Shown one piece after another: positions 12,601-25,499 of a stretch of DNA of 64,000 nt. Numbering within the stretch: the stretch's first letter is position 1; each line of letters starts with the position of its first letter. The notes beneath the pieces are model-generated. The model was not told where the DNA came from, searched no databases, and worked only from the letters and a program-made list of their open reading frames with translations. The DNA comes from Tetracladium setigerum (lineage: Eukaryota > Ascomycota > Leotiomycetes > Helotiales). The stretch is from NCBI GenBank assembly GCA_031472005.1, contig PZJY01000003.1, positions 2,914,001-2,978,000 on the forward strand, in the 5' to 3' direction. The translations under genes were made by a program, and so were the position numbers.

Positions 12601-15600
12601 AATCACTTATGGCAAAAACGACCGGCACGATCTACATCCCGCACTCAGACGATCGTCCATCGTCTTCAACATCATCCTGAGCCAACAAATGCACGTCACA
12701 GATTGGCGAGAGGCAAAGCAAAAAGCGCCACCAAATTTCAGTGTTGAAGATTGAAGCATTATCGCTGCTGATATTATTGAGCCAACCCTTCCTCAGCAGC
12801 TCTATATCATTGCGCCTTGTATTACTTCCTGCCCTCTTTTTCGCGTCCCGGGTTCGCGACTCGCGACAAATACTAGTCTGCCAACCTCCTCAACGGTCCA
12901 ACCACCCAGCGATTTATTGATGGAAAATATTAAACTTTTGCCTACGGAGAGAAAAGACGAGTCTAAAATAATGCGGCAGACCCCGTTACCGGTCTCAACA
13001 TCCAGGAGACCAAACGTTTTACCTCTGAAACACCCGGTCCAAAAAAGATAAGGTTTGAAAATTCGCAACTGACGACGACGACAACGACAGTTACGACATA
13101 CGACGGACAGCAGCCATCTTTTTCAAAAGAACGGTGAGGAAGTTTCAAAGTAAACAATTCCAAAACTCGATCGAGACCGATTTGACCGAACCCCTCCGTG
13201 CACTCACTCACTCGTCCGTGCCAGCCCTGACTGAAGTCATTGATGACTGAAGAACTTGGAAGGGGAAGATCGGTACTCTTTTCGTAACACAAAGCGTGGA
13301 GGCGCTTCAAATCTCGGTAGCGGATATATTATGTTTTTTAATCCTGGTTCTATAAAGGCAAGGTTTCATGAGGAGTGTTATTGCTTGGTTCGCTTTCGGG
13401 CCCAATCACCGTTTTGCTTCAAGCCCATAGTTGCGGTGTTTTTGGTGAATTCGATAGGAAAGGTGGTGGACGAGTGGATATTTTTTTTATCTCTCAGTGC
13501 TGCCCAAGTGTCCCAAGACATGGTTATACGGCGGATGCAGCTATCCGGTACCTGAAATTCCTCAATACAGAACACCCCGAGTCTTCCCATAAGCACTTGT
13601 GAAGAGCCTTACAGCCTACTCCACCGGCATCTTTCCGTCTGGCAGTGGAAATCTCGGTAATACACCTACTGTACGAAGAAAAAGGAGGGATGGTAGATTT
13701 CGTCTCCAAAGTTTCAACACCGGAACAGTACAACATTTATTGATGTAGCTCTCAAGGTGTTAAATTATTCCAATTATTGTTCCAGCCCGCGTTTGTAGAA
13801 CTTTCCATACCATGTCAAGCCGTTCATCCCACAGACTTTTTGGTCCCATGAACAGATCATCCCCACCCCACCCTTCGCCTTTCCAAACTCAAACTCAAAC
13901 CCCAAAACCTTCTTCCAAGAGCATGGCAGAACAAGGACCAGGCCATCACGAAAAGAGCGAAAAAAAATACCCAAGACTTGGGAAACGGACCGTTCGTTCG
14001 AAAACTCTTTCCAAAAAAGCAATAGAATTTCATGGAAGTGCATCTCGGTTAGCATCATCATTGAAGAAACAAGCCGGCCGTTGGCCGTTATCTGTACCAG
14101 ACAGGACGGCACAGAAAAGAAAATCTCCACAAACGCCTTCAAAGTTCCAAACAAAACAAAAACGGCAAAGAACAAGATCGCGCGATCGATCTCACCTGCT
14201 GCTTTGACTGCATGCTCAAGCTAGTCTCTAGAACTCTTTTGGCTTGACTCTTGGAAAGTATTGTTTGCCGTTCGTTGCCGTTGCCGCTGCCTCTGCCTCG
14301 CCTCTGTCTTACATTTCCACCACCGTCCACTCTCAACTCTGGAGGAGGGCTTGAATTCTTAATCGAAATCGAAATCGTGGCTTGATGAAGACGGAAGAAT
14401 ATGCTTCCAGAAAGATAACAGCCGTTCTTCGTCACCTTCACACCTTCCCTATTCACCTCCTCATATCTGAAGCACAGTACGTGGGATGTACTGTACCTCC
14501 ATCCCTCTGCGCTACATACTGTACCGAGTACATCTTGCCTTGTCTCGTGTGCCTGCCCTCCTTCCCAATTCATTACTACCACATAAATGCAAGCGCGTCT
14601 TTTTTTTTTTAAATCATTACTTCTGTCTCACTTATTGTCCCTGGAACTGGTGCAGTTGGAGTGGAGATTTCTCGCTTAAGGGTATATCCTCATTTGGTCA
14701 CATCACCGAGCCGTTGCACACTGTTTTGAGTCTTTGAGCTCTCCTCTTCCAAAGCCACCCAACCGTGAAATTTGCGAAAGTTGCTGATAAATTGATTGTG
14801 TGCATGAAGGTTTTATATTGGAATTTTAAAATGTCCAGTTGGAGAAATTTGGAGGTGGTGAATGATGGGCGTGCAAAAGTTGCATTGCCTATTGGTTTCA
14901 AGGGTTCTATGGTTGGTTTCTTACACGCATGGCCAAGAGCAAGGAGAAAGAAGTCATGTTCGTCAAGAAGTTCAGAGAATTACGTGCTCCCTTGGTATGA
15001 TGCCGAGAAATAAGCTGGCCAGCAGTACGGAGTAGTAAGTGTAAATTACTTACTGTACGAGCTGGTGAACTGCACTATACAGTACGTACACACGTTCTCA
15101 AATCTCAATAATACATCTCTGTCTCCGTCCGGGCTTGTCATGTTGTATTTGGCATTTCTGGTCCATCCCTTTACGCTCACCGCGCTGGTCCCATCAAGTC
15201 GTACTTTTCCCATCATGAGAATCATTCTCAGGCATCTTTTCAACTCTCTCAGCATTTTCTCATACCTATGGGGCATCATCGATTCATCGTACTATACCCA
15301 CAGACGCGATTGCAATTCTCGTACGTAGAAGTCAAAATACACGCGCTTTTTTTTTTTTTTCTCCAAGTCTGTGCAACCCTGTCTGCTATATGATGGGAGT
15401 TATTATCGCTAGACGCGAACTCAAAAGCTGACTTGGTGATTATCAAAGAGACAAAATGTTCTTCTCGCATGCGCTTGACAATGGTGTGACAGATATGAGA
15501 AATACAATTCTGACTTGCCGGAGGTATCTCCTTGCCCCTTTCTGCGTTCTCCTAATACGTGCATTATCAATTTATCGATTCTTCTATTGATTTTATCTCC

Positions 15601-16338
15601 CCGCAATCCTTACCCTTCATCCCCACCATCCCACCATCCCACCAACACTCCGAAGCATCATCATCATCACTGCAAACCAAACCATCACAACACCATCACA
15701 GCATCCTCCCATCCATTCACATTCCTTCCACATGGCAAACTGCCTCCCATCCCATCAAGACATCAACTTCCCCCCGGCTCGGTGCACCGCGGCCTTACCA
15801 TCCCATCCCAACCCCCAAAACTTCCACCCCGAAATGGAAAGATGGCTTCTAGAACATCATTTTACTCGTTACTTAGGCTAAATCACTTCTCCTCGATCAC
15901 TTCGATCTCCTCGATCATTTTCGACTCCCTACCTCTGTGGCTTCGGCTCCTTTCTCGGTACTGTTTCGCGTCCTTTTTTTTCTAAGTTAACCTTTCTGTC
16001 TGTGTCCTCTCCGTCTCTCCTCCCCGTCTCTCGATCTTAGTACATCACACCCTTGAAGAGCAATTATCGCAATGCATGAAGCTATAGTGTACCCTCCTGT
16101 CCAATCCAATAATCCAACTCATCAGTAGCGTGACACTTTCGTGTAACCACCACGTTTGAAATGTCGTGTCTCGTTTGTGGTGGTGTGGTGGTGAATTTTA
16201 ATTCTGGGGAGGAGGTGCTATGTGCTTTACCACATGAAAAATATTGCGGGGGAGGTCCGAGGGAGAAGAGAGAGGGGAGGGGGAGATTGAAGACAGCCTT
16301 ATGGACTTTGCTCCTCGGCTGCGTGTGAAGAGATGGGA

Positions 16339-16372
16339 ATGAGAGAGAGAGAGAGATGATGATGATGATGAG
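16339..16372. repeat. (GA)n(TGA)n compound microsatellite
   Basis: A GA dinucleotide run passes directly into ATG/TGA trinucleotide units. Confidence 0.85.
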
Positions 16373-17330
16373 TGTTCAAATACTAGATACAGTTCTTTCT
16401 GCATATCATGAACGGGTAAATACTACCATACTTTACTTCGGAATCATTACGAGTACGACTGAAACAGCCGTATCTCTGTATCGAGCATTTAATTATTCGT
16501 CACACATTTCTTTCGAAATAGATGCCTGCACGAGTGATCGGTAGTACCCGCCACCTACCTCCTGCAATACAAACGATCTTATTAGAATTGAATAATCCAA
16601 TCTCAGTCCATTTAAACGCATCAATAATATACCCTTGAGCCATCTTGACTGACATCATCTTGTAATCACTCTCCTTTTCAAGTAACAAATAGAACGCACC
16701 TTCCACATCAAGCAAATCCACAAATAACCAGCAAACAAAATCGCGACTTTTCACAACACAGTCAGAAATAAAATGGGTCGCCAATTCTCTGTTGGTTGAT
16801 GATGATTTTTTTGGAGATGATTTTTCGAAAGGGTTGCAAGCATGCAGGAACAAAGAAATGAAGCAGAAACACCCGAACCGAGGATTCGGAGAATGGAAAT
16901 AATGTGATTATGCCCCGTGGCTGATCCGGTATTGCTTGCTTGCTTGCCTTGCTTGGTTGGGGAGAGACGATGTCACCCACACCAGTGTTGAGTGGTTGAG
17001 TGACCAGAAAAGCACGACCTGCAGGTTGATGGCATGACGATTGATTATTGGTCCTTGGAGTTCTTCGGATGGATGGGTCCTTCAACCGTTCTTTGGAACG
17101 TGGTAATTTGTTGTGATTGGAATGGTAATGCTATGGTTTTCTCCGTTCTATAGTAATGCTAAGTACCAGCACTGCTTGTGCGTTTGTGTTTGAATATCGG
17201 TGTCGGATTATTGCTTACCAGTGTTGAGTTTTGGTACGGTTCGGGTACCTGTGACTTCCTTTGTACCAGGCACGAGATACATTATGTATAGTGACTGGTA
17301 TATTAGTCTTCAACGCGGTGACTGTGATTT

Positions 17331-17347
17331 CTCTCTCTCTCTCTCTC
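17331..17347. repeat. (CT)n microsatellite
   Basis: Uninterrupted CT run of about eight units. Confidence 0.85.
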
Positions 17348-18422
17348 CCTTTCGGAACTTGCAGGTTCCAGCCTTGGTTTCTTTGATACCGTCTCTTCTT
17401 GCTACTGTCAAATAATTTGGTACAATTATCGTACCTACCTTAAGATTCTAGTTGGTATATACATGGATGGTATTCGTGATTTCTGTGCATGTGAATTCTT
17501 CACTCTTCTGTAAATTCCAACATATGCCCTCTAATTTTAGTAAATTGTGATCTCTAAACCAGCGTTTTTTCATTATTGAGTGATGTCAGGTGTAAGTAGC
17601 AACCTGTGAATTACCTTTGATGTAGATGGTGTTAGCGATTCAGTCGTAGTTATGATTGTGAGCTTGACTTTTTCTTTCCGTTGTAGCTTCTAACATACTA
17701 TTCTCGAAATCAGTTTACTGTAAATGATCATTGCGTCGTCGCTAATTGGCCTTGAGATCGGTCCGTGATCCATCCCAAATACCATTCTGCCCATTCTAGC
17801 ATCGACCCTACCTAAACCTGTCTATTCTTACAGATAGCGATGGGTGACAGATCTATGATATTCTCCTATGCCCACAAGTACAAATTCAAATATTTATACC
17901 CTTGGTAGCTGCGTACTAAGTCTAAACTAGTCACTTTGTAAGTTGAAGTATGACACCCGAACCAGAGGTTACGGGTGTGTAAGTTTGGCGTCTGATATCG
18001 AATAATGCAAAGACCAAAAGGCAGAAGCAATAACGACAAACTGATTCGACCAAATCAGAAGATTCACTTGTAAATAAGAGATTAATCATCATTGGTAAAG
18101 AGCTATTTAGTAGACCAGATATACTCCTGCCAAGACATATGAGGTTCAATATACAATAAGCGAGAATTCAACTCTTCATATCGCCACCTCTAAAGCCCTG
18201 ACCGCACAGGACGTAACAGCAAGAGGGAAAACAATATAATCCTTATGACGTGAGAAAACAGGCCATGATTGCATATAAATGTCAATTTTTGCTACAGAGG
18301 GCAATGTTGACAAGACTTAGCAGAATGTGTGGTGTAATTTTATGGATTTCGCGACTAACCGAGAGGCGAGGATGCAGTACAGTACCATAGGAAGGTAACA
18401 GTTTTTAGAGCGTTATTTAAAT

Positions 18423-18447
18423 TCTCTCTCTCTCTCTCTCTCTCTCT
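18423..18447. repeat. (TC)n microsatellite
   Basis: Uninterrupted TC run of about twelve units, the longest simple repeat in the gene-free block. Confidence 0.9.
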
Positions 18448-18882
18448 TGGTGTATTGCGTTTGATTCGAAGGAACAGTTGCGATTGGGTTTTGGTGCTGC
18501 TCAGGCTGTATTAGATAGTCATCTACCTATGCAATGACAGACAGAGTTTGAATGATTCATTATTAACGTACGTAAAATGCCTGGCGATCCCCCTTACTAT
18601 TGTACAAATTTCATTACCTACCTACCAAACTCCAACTGACTAGGTGCAAATGAACCCCTTTTCAAATCATTCAGAAAGAACGCCTTAATGAAGCACCCCC
18701 TCCCCACCCCCCCCTTCCCTTCCCTTTCATTTCATTACCTCATGTTCCCAATGCTCTGCTCATTCATATTTTCATGAAGTCTCGTAAAAACCGCCACCGC
18801 ACCCTACCCTTCTTTTGAATCCAGAGATATCAAAGTATTCATAATACAGTTTCCCTTCCTCCCCTTTCGGCATAGAAGTCCC

Positions 18883-20378
18883 TCACTTCGCATGAGATAC
18901 AATCTCAGCGTAGACATCATCAGGGATCTTTTTGATGAGCGAGAGCGTGACTTCTTTGATCGTTTCAGCTTGAAGAGGTGGGAATGAGCGAAGAATTTTC
19001 GTCGGGCTAATTTTTTTGACATGTTAGCCTTTTTCACTCCAGGGATGACATAAAATGAAATTCCTATGTTTACAGACAAAGAAAAAGAAAGAAAGATTAA
19101 GAGAAAAGACGTACCTAGGCGAATTCAAAATCTCATTCCTCAAAATGACCAGCTGTGCCACAATACACAGGATATTCAAATGAACGCCATAGGCGAACAA
19201 AAAGTCCCACAATCGCAACACCTCTGGCAACGGGGGCGTACACGCACACAGAGTCAGCACGCTCGCAAATCCGTATATCTCGGCTGTCATCCCTTTGCCA
19301 ATGAGGTATAGACTGAGCTTTGGATCCACGATCGCAAGGACTTTGTCGACGAGCGCGAGACCTTTGTGAACGCCCGTCATAGCGCCGCGGACGTAGCCGG
19401 GGATTTCGCTAGTGATGAGAAGATGAAAGCAGGAGAATGCCTCGGCTTCGCTACGCGCGGCGTAGAGAAATGGTGCGGCGAGGACGTTCATCCCTTGCAC
19501 ATATGTGACGGGTGTACTCGTGAGCGAGATATCTGACCCCTCCGTCGTCAACGTCAGCGCCCTCGCTCTTTTCGAAGGTGTAGAAGATTGCAATTCCGGG
19601 CTGCCATGGATATTAGATGTGTTTATAGTTTTACTGGCCGGAGTGGTATTTGGATTGGGCGTGGGCGAGCGCGCATCATGGAGTTTCCAGGCTACGGCGT
19701 TGAGGAGACGGATTAGTGAGGCTTCGCTGACTCGGCGGCGGAAGAGGGGGTCGGTTGCGAGAGTGCGGAAGGTGTCGTTGCGGATTTTGGAGTAGGCGGG
19801 GGAGGCGGAGCGGTGGATGAGAGAGAGGTAGGTGTCGGTTGAGATGATGGGGGCGTTAAGGAGGATGAGCCAGACATAGATGCGGAGGGACGACTATGGA
19901 GGTGTCAATATAATTCAACGTAGAGTTATCAAAGGACAGGGAACAGAAGGGGGTTTTACCATGCCATCGGTATCACTCTTGATTCCTTGGTCTAATATCT
20001 TCATCCTCGTACTTTGTAATGCCCCTTGCAAATCCCCATCTGGTGGACCCTCTCTAATCAATCTATCCAAACTCAGCGCATCAGCCGTAGGTCTCTTGAC
20101 GAGTAATGGTCGCCGTGAGCCAGCTCCCAGTGAAGTAGGCGTCATGTTGGAGGCATCGCTATTTGATCTTCCCCTCGAATGCGTGGGATGTGGTAGGCTT
20201 GGAATGGTTGTTTTTGTAGCGCGTGTTGTTTGGATATGAGAGAGGGAGGAGTGTTCGATTGCCCAAGTGTATGCGCCGACTGAAGTCTCCGCAGTGCTCG
20301 ATGGGCTCGTGGACTTGGAGGGTCGTTGATAAGTGAGGATGGCGGGGCTAGCTTTGTAGGTGAATTTCGTGTTGACAT
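18883..20378 (-). CDS. bub2: Bub2/Cdc16-type TBC domain GTPase-activating protein, N-terminal frame break
   Basis: Exons on the complement are 19960-20378, 19115-19893 and 18883-19006. The TBC domain is clear: the arginine-finger motif IRNDTFRT, the glutamine-finger motif YVQGMNVLAAPFL, then KGMTAEIYGFASVLTL and the C-terminal IKEVTLSLIKKIPDD. In yeasts Bub2/Cdc16 with Bfa1/Byr4 is the GAP for the Tem1/Spg1 GTPase that restrains mitotic exit and septation at the spindle pole. The natural start appears to be 20378 (MSTRNSPTKLAPPSS, then LINDPPSPRAHRALRRLQ), but that frame hits a stop at 20142. The continuation (THSRGRSNSDASN, then DALSLDRLIREGPPDGD) is in another frame. One base appears to be missing between about 20160 and 20260; a poly-A near 20211 is a candidate. 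A fully in-frame alternative starts at 20145 and gives 362 residues. Confidence 0.88.
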
Positions 20379-21401
20379 TGTGTAGATGAGGGCTTTGAAG
20401 CCGTCGCAAAGACGATTAGATCAGATTGACATAAGCTTATATTGTCTATAGGTTGTAGAGCTTGCGGTGGTATTTTGCGGGATTCCCTGGGACCTTTGAA
20501 TATCAAATTGACGTCTTTTCATGAAGCTTCACCGAGGCTGAGGTCAGTAGCAAGGTTTAGGAGACGCGAGAACAACGCGACGGGCTTGGCATTGTCTGGA
20601 GGGACAACCACCACTCCACGGGAGGCATGTTAGAATGTGAATACGAGCTACCCTATGAAAATCTTATTTATCGATTGAATTACGCTTGAGTGAAGAGATC
20701 AAATGTTCGCAGTTGAAACAAGTCCTTCGAATTGAAGGTTACAAGCTACTAGCAATCTAAAACGATAATTTTATAACGTCTCGTAAGAGGGAAAATCATA
20801 AGGCAAGCCATAATCAAAGCGATGGTCACAGTCGAGCCGAGTAAATTGGACAGCGTTCTGCATCTCTTCTCAGTTGATTCATTCTCCCCATCAATAACAC
20901 AACTACCGAATCTAGTTGTCACTAGCAGCTTCCTCTGCTTCGCTTGTTTTTTTTGCTTCTCGCGAGCCCAAGTTATGACTTGGACTTTTTTGCCCATCCC
21001 TTCCTTTCAATATGCCCACCACGTATGTACAAAGGAAAATGCAACGATAGTTCCCCCTGCCCTTCCATGATCTCAAATCAAATCCATCCGGTAGATCCCA
21101 CCTTCCTTCCCCCATTTCAAAGAGACACGCCATCACAAAAAAACAAAATAGGTATCCTATGCAAAGACAGAAAAAAACGCCATGATTTGAATCCGGGGGG
21201 GTAGTAGTAACAGTAGTAGCAGTAGTAGCAACAAAAAACGAAACATGGTATGTGCAAAGAATGGGAAAGAAAAAGGACCGCTCGCTTGCTCCGCATGCAT
21301 TAGTCGGGCATTGAAAATATTGTCTTTGATTGTTGCTTGTTTTGGTTCAGTTGGTCGTGGTAGATGTCAGAAAAGGATGATTTTGGCTCGATATTTGTTT
21401 C
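20379..21401. other. Intergenic region, Nif1-like gene 3' end to bub2 5' end
   Basis: No gene is seen. At 21200-21232 there is a short GTA/CAG-type trinucleotide repeat. It presumably holds the bub2 promoter and the 3' UTR of the SEL1-repeat gene. Confidence 0.5.
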
Positions 21402-23757
21402 TCAATCGGCCTTTTTAATCTTGATCCCAAATATTGTCCTAGTTCTTGACTTGTCGCGTGGTTTCTTCTCCTTTTCAGGTGAAGATCTAGACGAAGTTCC
21501 GGTTCCAGAACGTGATGGTGGAGGCTTCGAGGTTTGTGTAGCTGGATCGTCATTGTATTTTGCTTTGTAGATCCTGGAAAGCAAATGAGTAAAGAGACCA
21601 TCAAAACGTTAAGATGAGACATACCAGCTATTTCCCACCATACTGATACCCTTGGCCTCGGCTTGTCGATAGAAGCCAGCGCTTTTCTTGAGATCTTTCT
21701 TGCACCCAGCGCCTTGGGCGTAACAAAATCCAGCTTCAGCTAACGCATCCGCATCTCCCCAAGCTTTACATCAAAGTTAGCATGGATTTTTGTGTGGTTC
21801 GAAGAAAGTACTTACAGCCAGCAATCTCAAAGCATCTCAAGGCAAGAACCTTGTCCTGTTCAATGCCCCATCCATTCATGTGACTGACACCCAACTCATA
21901 TATGCTCAGTGCGAATTGAGCCTTCCTCGATTTTCGTTCCAAGTAATCCACAACCTTCCCCTCCTTGGTATGATCTTCATCATCAGCAACTTCGAGACTT
22001 GCGGAGTTCGCTGCCTTTCTCAGCCACTGAACCCCTTCCTTCTGATTCGGTCTCATTCCCCATCCATGACGACATGCCAACGCGTAGAGAAGCATTCCAG
22101 TAGGGTGGTTTTGTCGAGCCGCCAATCTAAGATGATAGGTCGATTTAGTGAGAGCACCGGCCTCATGATATTCAATTGCCTTTGTAACGTGCTCTTCTCC
22201 AGACCACTCACTCGAAGGAGCCAGCGAGTGCTGCGACTTTGCTTTGATGGTAGCGGATGAAGCTATTGAGGGTGAAGGCTGTCCACGCTCTGCTGAGGAT
22301 CGCTCTCTTTCAAAAGAGGCCGAATTGGGACCTTGCTCGTATGAAGGCCTGCCGGGGTCAAGTGATGGACGCCCAAAATTGAATCCATTTTCAGCAGAGG
22401 GTCTTCCGGGATCTAGCGAGGGTCGGGTTGTGGAGGGAACGCATTTGTTGGCGAAGGACCAGGATCTAAAGAAGGTCGAGATGGAGGAGATGGTGGCGCA
22501 GGTCCACTGTGTTGCTGTTGATTAGAATGATAATTTTGCTGATCCCACTGTGCTTGGGGAGAATCTTGGAAGATCATTGAATTCCTTTGCAACATTTTCC
22601 CTCTTGGAAGAGTGAATCGCGAATAGACATAAGATGATGCTCCGCCTTGGTCCATATCTGGGAAACCTTCACCGTGCATGCTCACAGGAGTATGCACAGT
22701 GTCATCGGCCAAAACAAATGATGGCTGACTATCCGAGGAGGCTTGCCTAGATGGAATCTCGGCAGGTATGCCATGCATACTTGATCTACTTATTGGTCTT
22801 GAAAAGTTGAATGCTGGCGAGGTAGTGTTGTTCCTCCAACAGATATCTCAGAACTTATTGAAGGTGATCGCGCCATGAAATGGTGTGTTGCTGTAGGTGA
22901 TGAAATAGGAGATGTCGAGAAGCCACTGCCACCGGAGAATGATCGGTCTAGTGGTGGTCTGTTCGAATTTTTGTAATCCTCATCAGAGCTGTCATTTGAG
23001 ATGACTGATCGAGGGCTGGGAGTTCTTTGAGCAAACGGGGAACGTGGAGGGGCCAAAGCTCGAGAGTCGTAACCACTGATTCCCAATGACATATCCTGCG
23101 GCCTTCTCTGCCTTTGGCCTTGCTGTCGCATCGATTCCACGCTGGGTCGTGAGCTTATACTCAGCGATTGATCCGTCCTGTATGACCTGTCCAGTCCTGG
23201 TGGTGATTGCTCCCTTCTCGCGCCAAAATCAGGATGTCCATGCCCACTCGGTGGCCTCCTTCCCCGGAATTGCTCCTCTTCATTTTCCGCGTGTGTCTCC
23301 AGTCGTCCTGATGCTTTGGGAACCCAAAAGCAGGTGTACTTGCCACCCCACTTAGTTGAGGATGAACTGACACTGGTCGAAATCCTGGAGTCTCAACCTC
23401 GAAATTCTGCCCTGAAGGCTCAAACTGCGGTTGAATTATTGGGTCGCTAATTGTTGGTTCCGCTGAAACTGAACGTAGGACTCCTGGTCGAGGTACTGCC
23501 AAGTGGTGCTCTATCGTGAGGGGCGGAAGTCGACTTATGCGCTTCCCTTCACTGGCACTATCCTCCAACTGCTTCGCTAACATTCGACTTTGCGCTGCGA
23601 AAGCGTCCAGCGGGGAAAGGTTTGGTGGTATATCACCCGCAACGTGGAACCGAGGTGATAAAGGTCCTCTAGGTGAGCCCCTTGGTGATGGCAGAGGGGC
23701 TCCCATTGGGCCATGCGATCTCGAGCGCAAGTCTATAAAGGTCGGTCGGTTCGCCAT
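21402..23757 (-). CDS. SEL1-repeat protein, Nif1-like cell-cycle inhibitor family, three apparent one-base losses
   Basis: Exons on the complement are 21816-23757, 21625-21763 and 21402-21573. The N-terminal two thirds are Ser/Pro-rich and disordered, including a PSLDPGRPS repeat. The C-terminal third has SEL1 repeats (HPTGMLLYALACRHGWGM; ALSIYELGVSHMNGWG; DALAEAGFCYAQGAG), followed by a basic Ser-rich tail. The order matches fungal proteins annotated as Nif1 (in fission yeast, an inhibitor of the mitotic kinase Nim1) and the related Dsf2. That name is by family resemblance only. Reading needs one extra base near 23288-23296, near 22831-22836 and near 22424-22428, giving about 751 residues. 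Because the three shifts add up to one codon, the first and last frames agree. The frames between stops are clearly coding, with similar Ser/Pro usage. I regard it as a working gene with sequence errors. Confidence 0.8.
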
Positions 23758-24020
23758 GTCGCCGAATGTCGAATGGTCGTGGTGTTAAACCCTAGATGTC
23801 CCCCGTACGCTTTGTATCTCCTTCTGGCGTTTTGATTTCGTTTGGTTGTAAGAAGCGCCAACGTTGTGAGTTTGTGAATGGAAATTGTAAGGGCCGTGTT
23901 CGTGTTCGTGTATTCGAATCGGAAAATGGATCTCTACTGTAAGGAGCGACGTTGAAGGAATGTAAACACTGCCGCGGGCTGTGTCGCCTCGAGGTGTCGG
24001 AAGGATTAAGTTGAGGTAAG

Positions 24021-24037
24021 CTCTCTCTCTCTCTCTC
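24021..24037. repeat. (CT)n microsatellite
   Basis: Uninterrupted CT run in the 5' flank of the SEL1-repeat gene. Confidence 0.85.
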
Positions 24038-24204
24038 ACGGCAGTGGAAGAGGAAGAGGAAGAGGAGGACGATGATGATGATGTTCAAGCATGCGCTCTC
24101 TTGAAATCCAGAATTAGAAGTAAAAGAGCGTGAGTTGTGGAGTCAAGTAGTAGGTAGTACTCCGTAGTTGGTTTCAAAGGGGAGGGAGTGGTCGATGCGA
24201 AGTT

Positions 24205-24230
24205 GCGATACGATGCGATGCGATGCGATA
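24205..24230. repeat. CGATG pentanucleotide repeat
   Basis: About five head-to-tail units of CGATG/CGATA. Confidence 0.85.
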
Positions 24231-25499
24231 GTGGTCAAGGTGCTGTATGCACAGTACAGTACTTGTTGGTGGTTACCCCGTACTCTTTGGCGGTGGCGGT
24301 TTTCTCCTTCCTGGTCTGACTGTGCATAGAGTTTGTGCACTATGTATGTCGCCGCAGAGCGTTTGCGTGGGTGGTGGTGGAGGAGGGGGAAAGAAGAGAG
24401 AGGGGGAATCTTCACGTCGAGATCCAAACGGATCAATTGCAAGGAGACAAAAGTTCTCACTCACTCCCAATATTAATCACGATGCATGATGTCCACTTAC
24501 CAAAACGTTCATGAATGCTTGGGTCGGGGGTGGTCTGTTTAGGGGTTGACATTAATCTCGGGGAACAGGCTAAATCTGGATTTCGATATCACGTGGCAGC
24601 CGTTGTACAACAGATCCAGGTGCGTGATGCTGTTTACGCAGTGGGCACGTTGAGGAATTCCCCATTTTCTGATACGAGGGGAACCTTTCCCGTTGGAAAA
24701 AGAACTCCGTACCAACCTCCTTCAGGAATCAGAGGAATACTTCACGTACGAATGTCAAACTCGCGTTGTGGACACGGTAAGTCCCTGAGTAAGAGAAAAG
24801 GCATCGGAGAGGCCCAAGTATATTATTATTCCTGTCAACAGCTTGTTGTCTCTCCTTCCCATAATCTCCCAAAAATACACATGTGGCAAACGTTCCGGCC
24901 AATCATACGCTCGACTTACACTATGAAATCTCAGCTTTCAGGGTGGCAGAAGGCAGAGCGACGGCGAGAACTCGTCGCAGTGGCCAATTGTGATCATGAG
25001 GATGCATTTTATGTAAACTCGATGCTCTGCGTTCCTGAATCTATTGCGATGGTGGCTCAGCTGAATTTAAAGTTGATTTTCCATTCACACAGCCTGATGA
25101 TCATCTGAAGTGGACGATTCTAGACGTCGCTTAGAATAGAGAGGCGATCAACACGTACTGCAGTACGGAGTACGGTCTGGACCATATCTGATGAGAAGTG
25201 ATTCAAGACTTGAGATCCTTATGGAGCTTCCATTTCAATAGGTTTAAATCTGGACGAAAATAAAGTTTTTATAGTAAGGAAAAGAAGGCTGTAGGAAAAT
25301 GTACTGTTCCAAATCCTGACTAGCGACCAGAAAACGGGAGCTAAGAAAGATGTGATTCAAACCTTCGCTTTGTTGAACACATATTATTGAAGTTATCTAT
25401 TCCGATAAATCTCACCCTAACTCCAATACCCAAAAACTCAACCTGAGTTTACTTTTCTATCCCAGAACAAGCAAGAACCAAGTGAACAATAACTATGCT

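Larger units (their letters stand above)
9629..18882. other. 9.2-kb stretch without a supportable gene
   Basis: Reading frames are short, uncorrelated and lack family motifs or matching splice signals. The stretch holds several CT, GA and TGA microsatellites, a pyrimidine-rich block at about 15500-16030 of the kind seen in long fungal 5' leaders, and repeated TACTGTAC/TACGGAGTA-like motifs (see findings). It lies upstream of the receptor gene and downstream of bub2. A long regulatory region, non-coding RNAs or species-specific small genes are possible. Nothing can be named. Confidence 0.5.
23758..25499. other. Intergenic region upstream of the Nif1-like gene
   Basis: No supportable gene. It contains a (CT)n run (24021-24037), a CGATG pentanucleotide repeat (24205-24230) and several TACTCCGTA/GTACAGTAC motifs (24155-24166, 24250-24261, 25156-25171). 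A 197-codon plus-strand frame at 24515-25108 has no recognisable domain and I do not accept it. Confidence 0.5.

Noticed and set aside
13812..14207. 131-codon Ser/Pro/Lys-rich frame
   Set aside because: Overlapped by an equally long frame on the other strand; no family features or splice context.
24515..25108. 197-codon plus-strand frame between the Nif1-like and aim6 genes
   Set aside because: No recognisable domain, low-confidence start context, and neighbouring intergenic motifs continue into it. It may be chance in a low-stop region.
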